A DNA stretch of 25,530 nucleotides from Desulfuromonadales bacterium (GTDB lineage: Bacteria > Desulfobacterota > Desulfuromonadia > Desulfuromonadales > JACZKF01), in contig JACZKF010000619.1 in NCBI GenBank assembly GCA_014860175.1, forward strand, positions 1 through 25,530, in the 5' to 3' direction. Shown one piece after another: positions 1 to 7,615 of this stretch. Positions within the stretch are counted from its first letter, which is position 1. Each line of letters begins with the position of its first letter. The notes under the pieces are model-generated. The model had not been told where the DNA came from. It made no database searches and saw only the letters and a program-made list of their open reading frames with translations. Both the position numbers and the translations under genes were made by a program.

Positions 1-1020
1 CATGCCGGCGGCCGGGGCAAAGGGGGAGGGGTCAAGCTCGCCCGCACCCCCGATGAGGTCCGGGCGATCACCCGCGAAATGATCGGCATGACGCTGGTGA
101 CGCACCAGACCGGACCCGAGGGGAAGGTGGTCAAACGGGTGCTGGTGGAAAAGGGGTGCAACATCGCCAAGGAGCTCTACGTCAGCCTCATCGTCGACCG
201 AGCCACTTCCAAGGTGACGCTGATGGCCTCCACCGAGGGGGGGATGGACATCGAGGAGGTCGCGGCGAACACGCCGGAAAAGATCTTCATGGAGCCGATC
301 GATCCGGTGGTCTGGCTGACCCCCTTCCAGGGGCGCAAGATCGCCGCCCAGCTCGGCCTCAAGGGGAAGACGGCGGACAAGGCGATGAATCTGCTGGTCG
401 GTCTCTACAAGACCTTCATCGCCTGTGACTGCTCGATGCTGGAGATCAACCCGATGGCGGTGACCGCCGAAGGGGATGTGCTGGCGCTCGACGCCAAGTT
501 CAATTTCGACGACAACGCCCTCTTCCGCCATCCGCAGATCAGCGATTGGCGCGACTACGACGAGGAAGACCATTTCGAAATCGAGGCGTCCCACTACGAT
601 CTGTCCTACATCTCCCTCGATGGCAACATCGGCTGCCTAGTCAACGGCGCTGGTCTGGCCATGGCGACCATGGACATCATCAAGCATCATGGCGGTCTGC
701 CGGCCAACTTCCTCGATGTAGGTGGGGGGGCGACCATCGAGCGGGTGACCGAGGCGTTCAAGATCATCCTCTCCGACGCCAAGGTCAAAGGGATCCTGGT
801 TAACATCTTCGGCGGCATCATGAAGTGCGACGTCATCGCCACCGGCATCATCGAAGCAGCCAAGCAGGTCGGGATTAAAGTGCCGCTGGTGGTGCGTCTC
901 GAGGGGACGAACGTGGACAAGGGGAAAAAGATGCTGTCCGAGAGCGGCCTCAACATCGTCACTGCCGACGGCATGGCCGACGCGGCGAAGAAAATCGTCC
1001 AGGCCGTCGCGGCCTGCTAG
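1..1020 (+). CDS. sucC: Succinyl-CoA synthetase (ADP-forming) beta subunit, 5'-truncated by the window edge
   Basis: This is the ATP-grasp subunit that, with SucD, interconverts succinyl-CoA and succinate with nucleotide phosphorylation in the cytoplasmic TCA cycle. The reading frame is open from base 1 and begins with the family motif HAGGRGKGGGVK, so the true start lies upstream. About 339 residues are visible of a usual 385-390, leaving roughly the first 45-50 missing. Other family landmarks are the EINPMAV segment, the DVGGGAT loop and the NIFGGIMKCDVIA nucleotide/partner-binding segment near the C-terminus. An internal ATG at 79 is not the start, because the conserved sequence continues upstream of it. 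sucD follows after 17 bases, so the two are one transcription unit. Identification is certain; only the 5' end is unknown. Confidence 0.97.
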   Translation, partial: HAGGRGKGGGVKLARTPDEVRAITREMIGMTLVTHQTGPEGKVVKRVLVEKGCNIAKELYVSLIVDRATSKVTLMASTEGGMDIEEVAANTPEKIFMEPIDPVVWLTPFQGRKIAAQLGLKGKTADKAMNLLVGLYKTFIACDCSMLEINPMAVTAEGDVLALDAKFNFDDNALFRHPQISDWRDYDEEDHFEIEASHYDLSYISLDGNIGCLVNGAGLAMATMDIIKHHGGLPANFLDVGGGATIERVTEAFKIILSDAKVKGILVNIFGGIMKCDVIATGIIEAAKQVGIKVPLVVRLEGTNVDKGKKMLSESGLNIVTADGMADAAKKIVQAVAAC

Positions 1021-1037
1021 ATAAGGGAGAGCGAGCG

Positions 1038-1934
1038 ATGAGCATTCTTGTCAATAAGGACACCCGCGTCATCACCCAGGGGATTACCGGCGCCACCGGC
1101 CTGTTCCATGCCCTGGGGGCCAGAGAGTACGGCACGCAGATGGTCGGCGGCGTCACCCCCGGCAAGGGCGGCACCACCATCGAAGGGTTTCCGGTCTTCG
1201 ACACCGTGCTGGAGGCGGTCAGGGAGACCGGAGCCACCGCCTCGGTGATCTACGTGCCGCCCCCCTACGCCGCCGACGCCATCATGGAGGCGGTCGATGC
1301 CGGCATAGAGCTGGTCTGCTGCATCACCGAGGGGATTCCGGTCCTCGACATGGTCAAGGTGAAGCAGTTCATGCAGGGGAAGAATACCCGGCTGATCGGC
1401 CCCAACTGCCCCGGTGTCATTACCCCGGGCCAGTGCAAGATCGGCATCATGCCCGGCTACATCCACAAGCCGGGGAAAGTCGGCGTGGTTTCCCGCAGTG
1501 GCACCCTGACCTACGAGGCGGTCTGGCAGCTGACCAGCCTCGGGATCGGTCAGTCGACCTGCGTCGGCATCGGTGGCGATCCGGTCAACGGCACCAGCCA
1601 TACCGACGTGCTGCGGATGTTCGAGGCCGACCCGGATACCGAGGCGGTGATCATGAACGGCGAGATCGGCGGCAGCGCCGAAGAGGAAGCGGCCCGTTTC
1701 GTCAGGGATCACATGAGCAAGCCGGTGGCCGGTTTCATCGCCGGGGCGACTGCTCCTCCGGGCAAGCGGATGGGGCACGCCGGAGCGATTGTTTCCGGCG
1801 GCAAAGGGACGGCGGCCGAGAAGATCGCGGTTTTGAAAGAGTGCGGGATCAGCGTGGCCGAAAGCCCGGCCGAGATGGCCCAGGCGCTACTGCGGATTTA
1901 TCAGCCCTCGGACCTGAAGGTGGCGGCGGCCTGA
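1038..1934 (+). CDS. sucD: Succinyl-CoA synthetase (ADP-forming) alpha subunit
   Basis: This is the CoA-binding, autophosphorylated subunit of succinyl-CoA synthetase, 298 residues, the normal length. The N-terminal CoA-binding Rossmann domain begins SILVNKDTRVITQGITG. The motif GPNCPGVITPGQCKIG is present. The active-site phosphohistidine lies in GHAGAIVSGGKG, at about His247. The ATG at 1038 follows an AAGGGAG ribosome-binding site. It is the second gene of sucCD. The pair could supply or drain succinyl-CoA for the downstream acyl-CoA pathway, but this is inferred from proximity only, since sucCD is a housekeeping operon in many relatives. The stop codon sits inside the loop of a strong GC-rich hairpin. 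Confidence 0.97.
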   Translation: MSILVNKDTRVITQGITGATGLFHALGAREYGTQMVGGVTPGKGGTTIEGFPVFDTVLEAVRETGATASVIYVPPPYAADAIMEAVDAGIELVCCITEGIPVLDMVKVKQFMQGKNTRLIGPNCPGVITPGQCKIGIMPGYIHKPGKVGVVSRSGTLTYEAVWQLTSLGIGQSTCVGIGGDPVNGTSHTDVLRMFEADPDTEAVIMNGEIGGSAEEEAARFVRDHMSKPVAGFIAGATAPPGKRMGHAGAIVSGGKGTAAEKIAVLKECGISVAESPAEMAQALLRIYQPSDLKVAAA

Positions 1935-1945
1935 CCGCCGCCACC
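1919..1945 (+). terminator. GC-rich hairpin over the sucD stop codon, possible terminator or 3' stabiliser
   Basis: A perfect 11-bp inverted repeat (GGTGGCGGCGG / CCGCCGCCACC) encloses a 5-base loop, CCTGA, that contains the sucD TGA stop. A weaker GGGC/GCCC hairpin follows at 1946-1957. There is no run of T directly after the stem; the nearest is TTTT at about 1963-1967. It may therefore be a Rho-assisted end or an RNA-stabilising structure rather than a classical intrinsic terminator. Confidence 0.45.
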
Positions 1946-2006
1946 GGGCCTCAGCCCGCCAGGTTTTGAAAACAGAGCAGTTGCTTGAAAGGGAGAAGTG
2001 GATCGT

Positions 2007-2825
2007 ATGCCGAAAACGGATCGGTCCGTCCTGCCAATCGCGGTGAAATCGTTCAACTGGGTTCCAACGCCGGCAAGACCTGAACTGAACAGCCAGAGTA
2101 AATCGACTTCCATCCAGGTGGTGGAAAATGCCCTCACCGTCCTTGAGACGATCTGCGAGAGTACCGGGGAGGTGGGGGTTTCCGAATTGAGCGAAAGCCT
2201 GGGGATGAACAAATCCTCGGTGTGGCGCCTGCTGGCGACCTTCACCCGCAGGGGTTATCTCGAGCGGGAAGAAAAGTCGGGGCGTTACCGCCTCGGTCTC
2301 TCGGCTTATGCCATGGGGATCAAGTTCCGGCTGCGCATGGACCTGCTGAACAAGGCCAAGCCGATCATGAACCGCCTGGCCCGGGACTGCAACGAAGCGA
2401 TCTATCTGGCGGTGCCGGTCCGCAAGCGGTTCATTCTGCTCGAGATGGTCGACACCACCCAGGCGGTGCGGACCATTCCGCTGATCGGCAACGCCTACCA
2501 GGTCGGCGAGACCGCCGTCGGCAAGGTGATCCAGGCCTACACCCTTCTCGTAAACCACCCGGAAGAGGAGGAAGAGCTGGCGTCGATTCGCAAGCAGGGG
2601 GTGGGAATCGATTCCGGCGGCTTCGGCGAGGGGACCGCCTGCATCGCCACCCCGCTGTTCGACGGCCAACACAAACTCTGCGGCTGCTTGAGTACTATCG
2701 GGCCGGGGTTTCGCTTTTCGCCGGAACGCATCGAGCTGGAGTTTGTCCCCCTGCTCCGGGAGGCCAGCCGGATCGTCTCTTCCCAACTCGGCTACATGGG
2801 ACATCTTTCGGACCACAACCTGTAA
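2007..2825 (+). CDS. IclR-family transcriptional regulator
   Basis: A 272-residue protein with the two IclR domains. A winged helix-turn-helix covers about residues 35-95 (segment VSELSESLGMNKSSVWRLLATF, then a wing YLEREEKSGRYRLG). A GAF-like effector-binding domain covers about 105-265, with the typical late segment GTACIATPLFDG. IclR proteins usually bind a small aromatic or aliphatic acid or its CoA ester and control catabolic operons, often nearby. The ATG at 2007 was chosen; a GTG at 1998 is in frame but only 2 bases from the GGGAG Shine-Dalgarno core at 1991-1995. The first 30 or so residues are poorly conserved, so the start is not certain. It lies upstream of the catabolic operon's promoter and is the obvious candidate regulator of it. 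The effector is unknown. Confidence 0.9.
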   Translation: MPKTDRSVLPIAVKSFNWVPTPARPELNSQSKSTSIQVVENALTVLETICESTGEVGVSELSESLGMNKSSVWRLLATFTRRGYLEREEKSGRYRLGLSAYAMGIKFRLRMDLLNKAKPIMNRLARDCNEAIYLAVPVRKRFILLEMVDTTQAVRTIPLIGNAYQVGETAVGKVIQAYTLLVNHPEEEEELASIRKQGVGIDSGGFGEGTACIATPLFDGQHKLCGCLSTIGPGFRFSPERIELEFVPLLREASRIVSSQLGYMGHLSDHNL

Positions 2826-2834
2826 GGGAGATCC

Positions 2835-3695
2835 ATGCGGAGCAATCCGGGCCATCGTCCTCTGGCTGAACTGGTGAGCACCCGCACCGACGATGGGGTG
2901 CTTCTCCATGGCGCCTTGTTCGAGTCTGAGCCGCACGGGGTCACGGCCGTCCTGATCGTCCACGGCGGCTGGGGGAATTTCTATACCGGACTCGGCCGCT
3001 TCTTGCCCGCCGCCTTGGTCGCCGACGGCATCGCCTGCCTCTCCCTCAACAATCGCGGTCATGATTACGGCACCTTTGCCGATGGCGAACGGTGCATCGG
3101 GCTGCTGCGGGAGCAGTTCAAGGACAGCCCGAAGGATATCGAAGCCGGGCTGCGCCTGCTGAAACAAAGGGGCTATCGGCGCCTGGTTCTGGTCGGCCAC
3201 AGCTACGGTGCGAGCAAAGCGGCCTACTCCCAGATCCTGGAGCCGGACCCCGACGTCATGGGGATGATCCTGTGCTCTCCAGCGGCGCTGATGCGCGATG
3301 TCTGGAAGTACTATCTCGACATCCCTTACGAGGAGGCGGTGCGGGAAGCGCAGGGGATGGTGGAGGCCGGGCAAGGGGAGAAGTTCGTCATTTTTCGCCA
3401 CCGGGGGCCGGCGCCGATCATCTGCACGGCGCAGACGTTCCTTTCGGTCTGGGGCCCGAACCCGGGGCCGGATCTTTGTAAATTCATTGGCGAGTGGAAC
3501 AGGCCGCTTCTGGTCACCGTCTGCCAGGGGGACCGGATCTGCCGCGATTACAGCCGCGTCGTCTATGAACACGCCGGCAACGCCGAGCCGCGGGAACTCG
3601 CCCTGCTCGCCGGCGGCAACCATGATTACCATCGGGCCGAGGAATCTCTAGAACAGGTGCTCCTCACTTGGTTAGGCCGGTGCGGCCTGAAATAA
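2835..3695 (+). CDS. Alpha/beta-hydrolase, substrate unknown
   Basis: A 286-residue cytoplasmic alpha/beta-hydrolase-fold protein without signal peptide or membrane segments. The oxyanion/HG motif is VHGGWGNFY near residue 43. The nucleophile elbow is GHSYGAS with Ser123. The likely acid is Asp233 in QGDR, and the likely base is His263 (or His266) in GGNHDYH. The fold fits an esterase, thioesterase or C-C hydrolase; sequence alone does not choose between them. It starts 9 bases after the IclR stop, and its ribosome-binding site AAGGGAG overlaps that stop, so the two are co-transcribed. The pairing suggests a job at the entry of the pathway that IclR senses, such as releasing an acid from an ester, or removing a dead-end CoA thioester. 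Both are inference. Confidence 0.85.
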   Translation: MRSNPGHRPLAELVSTRTDDGVLLHGALFESEPHGVTAVLIVHGGWGNFYTGLGRFLPAALVADGIACLSLNNRGHDYGTFADGERCIGLLREQFKDSPKDIEAGLRLLKQRGYRRLVLVGHSYGASKAAYSQILEPDPDVMGMILCSPAALMRDVWKYYLDIPYEEAVREAQGMVEAGQGEKFVIFRHRGPAPIICTAQTFLSVWGPNPGPDLCKFIGEWNRPLLVTVCQGDRICRDYSRVVYEHAGNAEPRELALLAGGNHDYHRAEESLEQVLLTWLGRCGLK

Positions 3696-3766
3696 TCCCT
3701 TCTCTTCCTTTGTCGGTTTCCACAAGGCAGAACGGGAGAGGAATTTTGTATAACACATTTTTATTG

Positions 3767-3795
3767 TTGACACGGGGACCCGTTTATTCTACAAA
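3767..3795 (+). promoter_or_regulatory. Sigma70-type promoter of the catabolic operon
   Basis: A perfect -35 box TTGACA at 3767-3772 is separated by 17 bases from TACAAA at 3790-3795 (4 of 6 matches to TATAAT). The upstream stretch 3741-3768 is strikingly AT-rich for this genome and could act as an UP element. A competing weaker -10-like TATAAC lies at 3749-3754. Transcription would start at about 3802, some 80 bases before the first gene of the operon at 3885. Confidence 0.6.
3772..3783. promoter_or_regulatory. Candidate operator between -35 and -10
   Basis: An inverted repeat with arms ACGGG and CCCGT around a GA centre lies in the spacer of the promoter at 3767-3795. A protein bound here would block RNA polymerase. 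The neighbouring IclR-family regulator is the natural candidate, but the site has not been matched to a known IclR operator. Confidence 0.4.
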
Positions 3796-3800
3796 TGAAC

Positions 3801-3810
3801 CGACCGGTCG
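3801..3810. promoter_or_regulatory. Candidate operator at the transcription start
   Basis: CGACCGGTCG is a perfect 10-base palindrome lying right at the predicted +1. A partial copy, GACGGTCG, follows at about 3822-3829. Its position suits repression by a dimeric regulator. The core GACCGGTC also occurs by chance inside a coding region at 18322-18329, so the word itself is not specific; the position is the main argument. Confidence 0.35.
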
Positions 3811-3884
3811 TACAATACCCAGACGGTCGAAAGGGCCGCCGGCACTCGCAGCGCCATCAAACAAGCCTGAAAAGGGGGAACTCA

Positions 3885-4673
3885 ATGAGCTACGAAACGA
3901 TCCGGGTTGACCGGGAAGGAAGCATCGGCCGACTGACGTTCAACCGGCCGGAGGTCCTGAACGCTTACAACAAGACCCTCGCCACGGAAACCATCCAGGG
4001 TTTCAACGAACTGGTCGCCGACCCGACGATCCGGGTTATCGTTCTGACCGGCACGGGGAAGGCGTTCATGGCCGGCGCCGACATCAATATGGTGAACGAG
4101 TGGGCCCGCCAGGGGGAGGTCGCGAAGATCCGCGCGACGCTCAGGATGCTGGTGAATCCGAACATGTTCGAAGACTGCCCGAAACCGACCATCGCCGCCG
4201 TCAACGGCCTGGCCTTCGGCATGGGCTGCGAGATCGCCATGGCTTGCGATTACCGGATCGCCGCCGATAATGCTCAGTTCGGCCAGCCGGAGATCAAGCT
4301 CGGCATCATTCCCGGCGCCGGCGGCAGCCAGCGGCTCATGCGCCTGGTCGGGGCGACCAAGGCGTTGGAGATGATTTCCATCGGCGACCCGATCGATGCC
4401 CAGGAGGCGTACCGGATCGGCCTGGTGAACCAGGTGGTGCCGGCCGAAGGACTCTGGGAGGCGGTCAACACCTTCGCGGGCAAGCTGGCCAGCAAGGGGG
4501 CGGTGGCCCTCGATATCTGCAAGAAGCTGATTTACCAGGGCGGGGATCTTTCGCTGCGTCAAGGGATCGAGTACGAGCAGGAGCGCTTCTGCGAAATCCT
4601 GCTCACCGACGACGCGCGGGAAGGCACCCAGGCCTTTCTGGAGAAGCGGAAGCCGAATTTCAATCGCCGCTGA
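3885..4673 (+). CDS. Enoyl-CoA hydratase (crotonase family), first copy
   Basis: A 262-residue crotonase that should hydrate a 2-enoyl-CoA to the 3-hydroxyacyl-CoA. The oxyanion-hole segment FMAGADI is at 62-67. Both catalytic glutamates are in canonical context: Glu116 in GMGCEIAM and Glu136 in FGQPEIKLG, followed by IPGAGGSQRL. The C-terminus AFLEKRKPNF is the usual crotonase tail. The ATG at 3885 has a GGGGGAA ribosome-binding site at 3874-3880. An in-frame ATG at 3795 is rejected because it sits inside the -10 region. It is the first gene of the long operon. It resembles the hydratase at 9803 in layout and tail and is probably an older duplicate. The acyl chain accepted is unknown. Confidence 0.92.
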   Translation: MSYETIRVDREGSIGRLTFNRPEVLNAYNKTLATETIQGFNELVADPTIRVIVLTGTGKAFMAGADINMVNEWARQGEVAKIRATLRMLVNPNMFEDCPKPTIAAVNGLAFGMGCEIAMACDYRIAADNAQFGQPEIKLGIIPGAGGSQRLMRLVGATKALEMISIGDPIDAQEAYRIGLVNQVVPAEGLWEAVNTFAGKLASKGAVALDICKKLIYQGGDLSLRQGIEYEQERFCEILLTDDAREGTQAFLEKRKPNFNRR

Positions 4674-4712
4674 GAGCCGCAGCGAACCGTCTAACCCCGA
4701 GGGGACACCATC

Positions 4713-6563
4713 ATGGCGAACCTGCTTGTCGACGAAAGAGATGTCAAATTCACCCTGTTCGAGCAGCTGAAGGTCCAAGACCTGTGCCAACACGCGCGTT
4801 ATGCCGGGTGGAACGAGAAGGTCTTCGGCATGCTGCTCTCCGAAGCGCGGAAGTTCGCCGAGAAGGAGCTGTTCCCGCTCAATATCGAAGGAGACAAGGA
4901 GGGGGCCCGTTTCGACCAGGGCGCCGTCTACTCGGTTCCTGGGACGGCCGCCGCCTACCGGAAATTCGTCGACAACGGCTGGCTGACCGCTTCCGAAGAA
5001 GAGGCGCATGGCGGCCAGGGGCTTCCCCAGGTGATCAAGAGCGCCGCCCATGAGATGTTCTTCGCCGCCAACTTCCCCTTCATGTGCTACGCCAACCTCA
5101 CTCACGACGCCGCCAAGCTGATCGAGCTGTTCGGTACAGAAGAGCAGAAGCACCTCTACATCGAGAAGATGTACCTGGGGGACTGGACCGGCACCATGGC
5201 GCTCACCGAACCGGAGGCCGGCTCCGATGTCGGCAACATCGGCCTGAAGGCGACGCGCAACGTCGACGGCACCTACGGCCTCGTCGGCCAGAAGATCTTC
5301 ATCACCAACGGCGATCACGATTTCGCCGACAACATCGTCCACCTGGTGCTGGCCCGGATCGAGGGGGATCCCCCAGGGACCAAGGGGTTGTCGATCTTCA
5401 TCGCGCCGAAGGTGCGCGTCAACGCCGATCGCACCCTCGGGGCGGCTAACGACGTGCGCTGCATCGGCCTCGAACACAAGATGGGGATCAAGGGGTCGCC
5501 GACGGCCACCATGTCCTTCGGCGAGAAGGGGGAGTGCGTCGGCTACCTGCTCGGCCAGGAGCGGGACGGGATCAAGATCATGTTCCACATGATGAACGCC
5601 TCCCGCCTGGCGGTCGGCATGTGGGGGCAGGGGATCTGCTCGGTCTCCTACCAGCACGCCCTGAAATACGCCCTGGAGAGGAAACAGGGGCAGAGCATCG
5701 AGAATCCGGATCCCGCCACCCAGGTGGCCATCATCGAGCATCCCGAGATCCGCCGGACTCTGATGCTGATGAAGGCGCACATCGAAGGGATGCGCGGGAT
5801 GCTTTACTTCTGCGGCTACGCCATGGACCAGGTGGCGATCGCCGGCAGCGACGAGGACAAGCGCAAGTGGCAGTCCCTGGTCGACCTGCTGATCCCGATC
5901 TGCAAAGCCTATCCGACGGAAAAAGGGGTTGAGTTCGCTTCCCACGCCATCCAGATCTACGGCGGCTACGGCTATACCAAGGATTACCCGGTCGAACAGT
6001 TCCTGCGTGATTCCAAGGTCGCCTGCATCTTCGAAGGAACGACCGGCATCCAGGCGATCGACTTCGCCCTGCGCAAGGTCCGGATGCAGAAAGGGGAGGT
6101 CTTCGCCTGCTTCCTGCGCGACATGGATCGGATGGTCGAGCAGGCGGCGGCGCTGCCGGGCTGGGAGAAGTACACGGCCCAGATGCAGCGGACCAAGACC
6201 GCCCTCGGGGAACTTCCGGCACACCTGGCCCTCGGGGCGGCGGAAAAAGGGGCGCACTACCCGTTCCTGAAAGCGACCCCCTTCCTCGACGCCTTCGGCG
6301 ACGTGGTGGTCGCCTGGTTCCTTATCTGGAGCGCGGTGGTCGCCGAGGAGAAACTCGAAGCCCTGTTCCAGAAGAAGAAACTGGAAGATCAGGAGAGCCG
6401 TCTGGCCTTCGTCAGAACCAATGCCGATGCCGCCTTCCTCGACGGCAAGATCCAGAGCGCCAGGTTCTTCATCGCCAACATCCTGCCGATCACCGACGGC
6501 AAGATCGCCGCCCTGCAGTGGGGGGATGTGTCGGCCCTGGTGGCGGCGGAAAAGTCTTTTTAA
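4713..6563 (+). CDS. Acyl-CoA dehydrogenase with C-terminal extension, first copy
   Basis: A 616-residue FAD-dependent acyl-CoA dehydrogenase that introduces an alpha,beta double bond and gives electrons to ETF. The order is N-terminal helical domain (about 35-155), middle beta domain with the signature MALTEPEAGSDVG (162-174), C-terminal helical domain (about 285-455), then an extra domain (about 465-600) like that in 3-methylmercaptopropionyl-CoA dehydrogenase (DmdC) and related long enzymes (family Acyl-CoA_dh_C). The catalytic base position is Glu441 in FEGTTGIQ. Ordinary short-chain dehydrogenases are about 380 residues, so this is the long type. Its closest relative in the window is the 615-residue enzyme at 15129. 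The electron acceptor is presumably the EtfAB at the end of the operon. The substrate is not predictable. Confidence 0.93.
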   Translation: MANLLVDERDVKFTLFEQLKVQDLCQHARYAGWNEKVFGMLLSEARKFAEKELFPLNIEGDKEGARFDQGAVYSVPGTAAAYRKFVDNGWLTASEEEAHGGQGLPQVIKSAAHEMFFAANFPFMCYANLTHDAAKLIELFGTEEQKHLYIEKMYLGDWTGTMALTEPEAGSDVGNIGLKATRNVDGTYGLVGQKIFITNGDHDFADNIVHLVLARIEGDPPGTKGLSIFIAPKVRVNADRTLGAANDVRCIGLEHKMGIKGSPTATMSFGEKGECVGYLLGQERDGIKIMFHMMNASRLAVGMWGQGICSVSYQHALKYALERKQGQSIENPDPATQVAIIEHPEIRRTLMLMKAHIEGMRGMLYFCGYAMDQVAIAGSDEDKRKWQSLVDLLIPICKAYPTEKGVEFASHAIQIYGGYGYTKDYPVEQFLRDSKVACIFEGTTGIQAIDFALRKVRMQKGEVFACFLRDMDRMVEQAAALPGWEKYTAQMQRTKTALGELPAHLALGAAEKGAHYPFLKATPFLDAFGDVVVAWFLIWSAVVAEEKLEALFQKKKLEDQESRLAFVRTNADAAFLDGKIQSARFFIANILPITDGKIAALQWGDVSALVAAEKSF

Positions 6564-6595
6564 CCAGACCCGATCGATTGCGACGGAAAGACGAC

Positions 6596-7597
6596 GTGAA
6601 GCCTTTCGTGGCGACAACAGAACATCCGGACCGGGCGATCTCCCGGCTGATCTCCCTCCTGGAAAGGGGTCAGCAGGAGGGTGTCCAACGGATCAAGAAG
6701 CTGTATCCGCACTGCGGCCGGGCCCACGTCATCGGCATCACCGGACCCCCCGGATCGGGCAAAAGCTGCCTCGTATCGGCCCTCATCGGCGCTTTCCGGG
6801 CCCGCGGGAAGTCGGTCGGGGTGCTGGCGGTCGATCCTTCGAGCCCCTTTACCGGCGGCGCCATCCTCGGCGACCGCGACCGCATGGGGGCGTTCGCCGC
6901 CGATCCGGAAGTGTTCATCCGCTCCTTCGCCACTCGGGGGAGCAGCGGCGGCCTGGCGGCGGTGGTCAATGACGCCGTCGACGTCCTCGACGCCTTTGGC
7001 AAGGAGGTCATCCTGGTCGAAACCGTCGGCGTCGGCCAGATCGAGCTCGACATCGCTCAACTCGCCCACACCGTCCTGCTGGTCCTCGTCCCCGGCTACG
7101 GCGATTCGCTACAGGCGATGAAGGCCGGCATCATGGAGATCGGCGACGTCCTGGTCATGAACAAGGCCGACCAGCCGGGGGCCGACCGGGCGGTCAACGA
7201 TCTCTGCTTCCAGCACCCCCTGAAGTTCGGGGCCACGGAGTACAAATGCTCCCGCTACAACGCCCAACACTGGGGGGTTCCGGTCGTCAAAACCTGCGCC
7301 CTGAAAAACACCGGCTTGGACGACCTGGTCTTTCTGGCGAGCGAACACTACGCGTTTTTACAGAGGCAGGACCTGCTGAGCGAGAAAAACCGGCAGCGAA
7401 GAAAGAAGCAGTTCCTCGATATCCTGTCGCACAGCATCCGTAACAGCTTTCTGACCGTCCTGAAGACCGATCCGGACCTGCAGAGATGGACCAGCAAGAT
7501 AGAGACGCTCGATATCGATCCGTATACCGCTGCCGAGAAGGTGATTCAGTTCATCCAGTTCGCCCGCGAAGCAGCTGTGAATACAAAACATTCTTGA
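6596..7597 (+). CDS. meaB: MeaB/ArgK-type G3E GTPase, chaperone of the B12-dependent mutase
   Basis: A 333-residue P-loop GTPase that gates adenosylcobalamin loading and protects acyl-CoA mutases. Motifs seen are the Walker A GPPGSGKS (50-57), the DPSSPFTGGAILGDRDRM switch region, the Walker B/switch ETVGVGQIE (most relatives have Ser where this has Ile), the switch III stretch SLQAMKAGIMEIGDV and the guanine-specificity NKAD. The GTG at 6596 was chosen because GGAAAG precedes it by 5 bases and the alignment starts there. It sits directly upstream of the mutase large subunit with an 18-base gap, the classic pairing, so it serves this mutase. It is a stand-alone protein, not fused as in IcmF. 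Confidence 0.93.
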   Translation: MKPFVATTEHPDRAISRLISLLERGQQEGVQRIKKLYPHCGRAHVIGITGPPGSGKSCLVSALIGAFRARGKSVGVLAVDPSSPFTGGAILGDRDRMGAFAADPEVFIRSFATRGSSGGLAAVVNDAVDVLDAFGKEVILVETVGVGQIELDIAQLAHTVLLVLVPGYGDSLQAMKAGIMEIGDVLVMNKADQPGADRAVNDLCFQHPLKFGATEYKCSRYNAQHWGVPVVKTCALKNTGLDDLVFLASEHYAFLQRQDLLSEKNRQRRKKQFLDILSHSIRNSFLTVLKTDPDLQRWTSKIETLDIDPYTAAEKVIQFIQFAREAAVNTKHS

Positions 7598-7615
7598 GAG
7601 TCGGAGGAATTGCAC

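Noticed and set aside
3882..6617. A 911-codon open frame on the minus strand
   Set aside because: It lies wholly opposite clear enoyl-CoA hydratase and acyl-CoA dehydrogenase genes and shows no family motif; long antisense frames are expected from GC-rich codon use.
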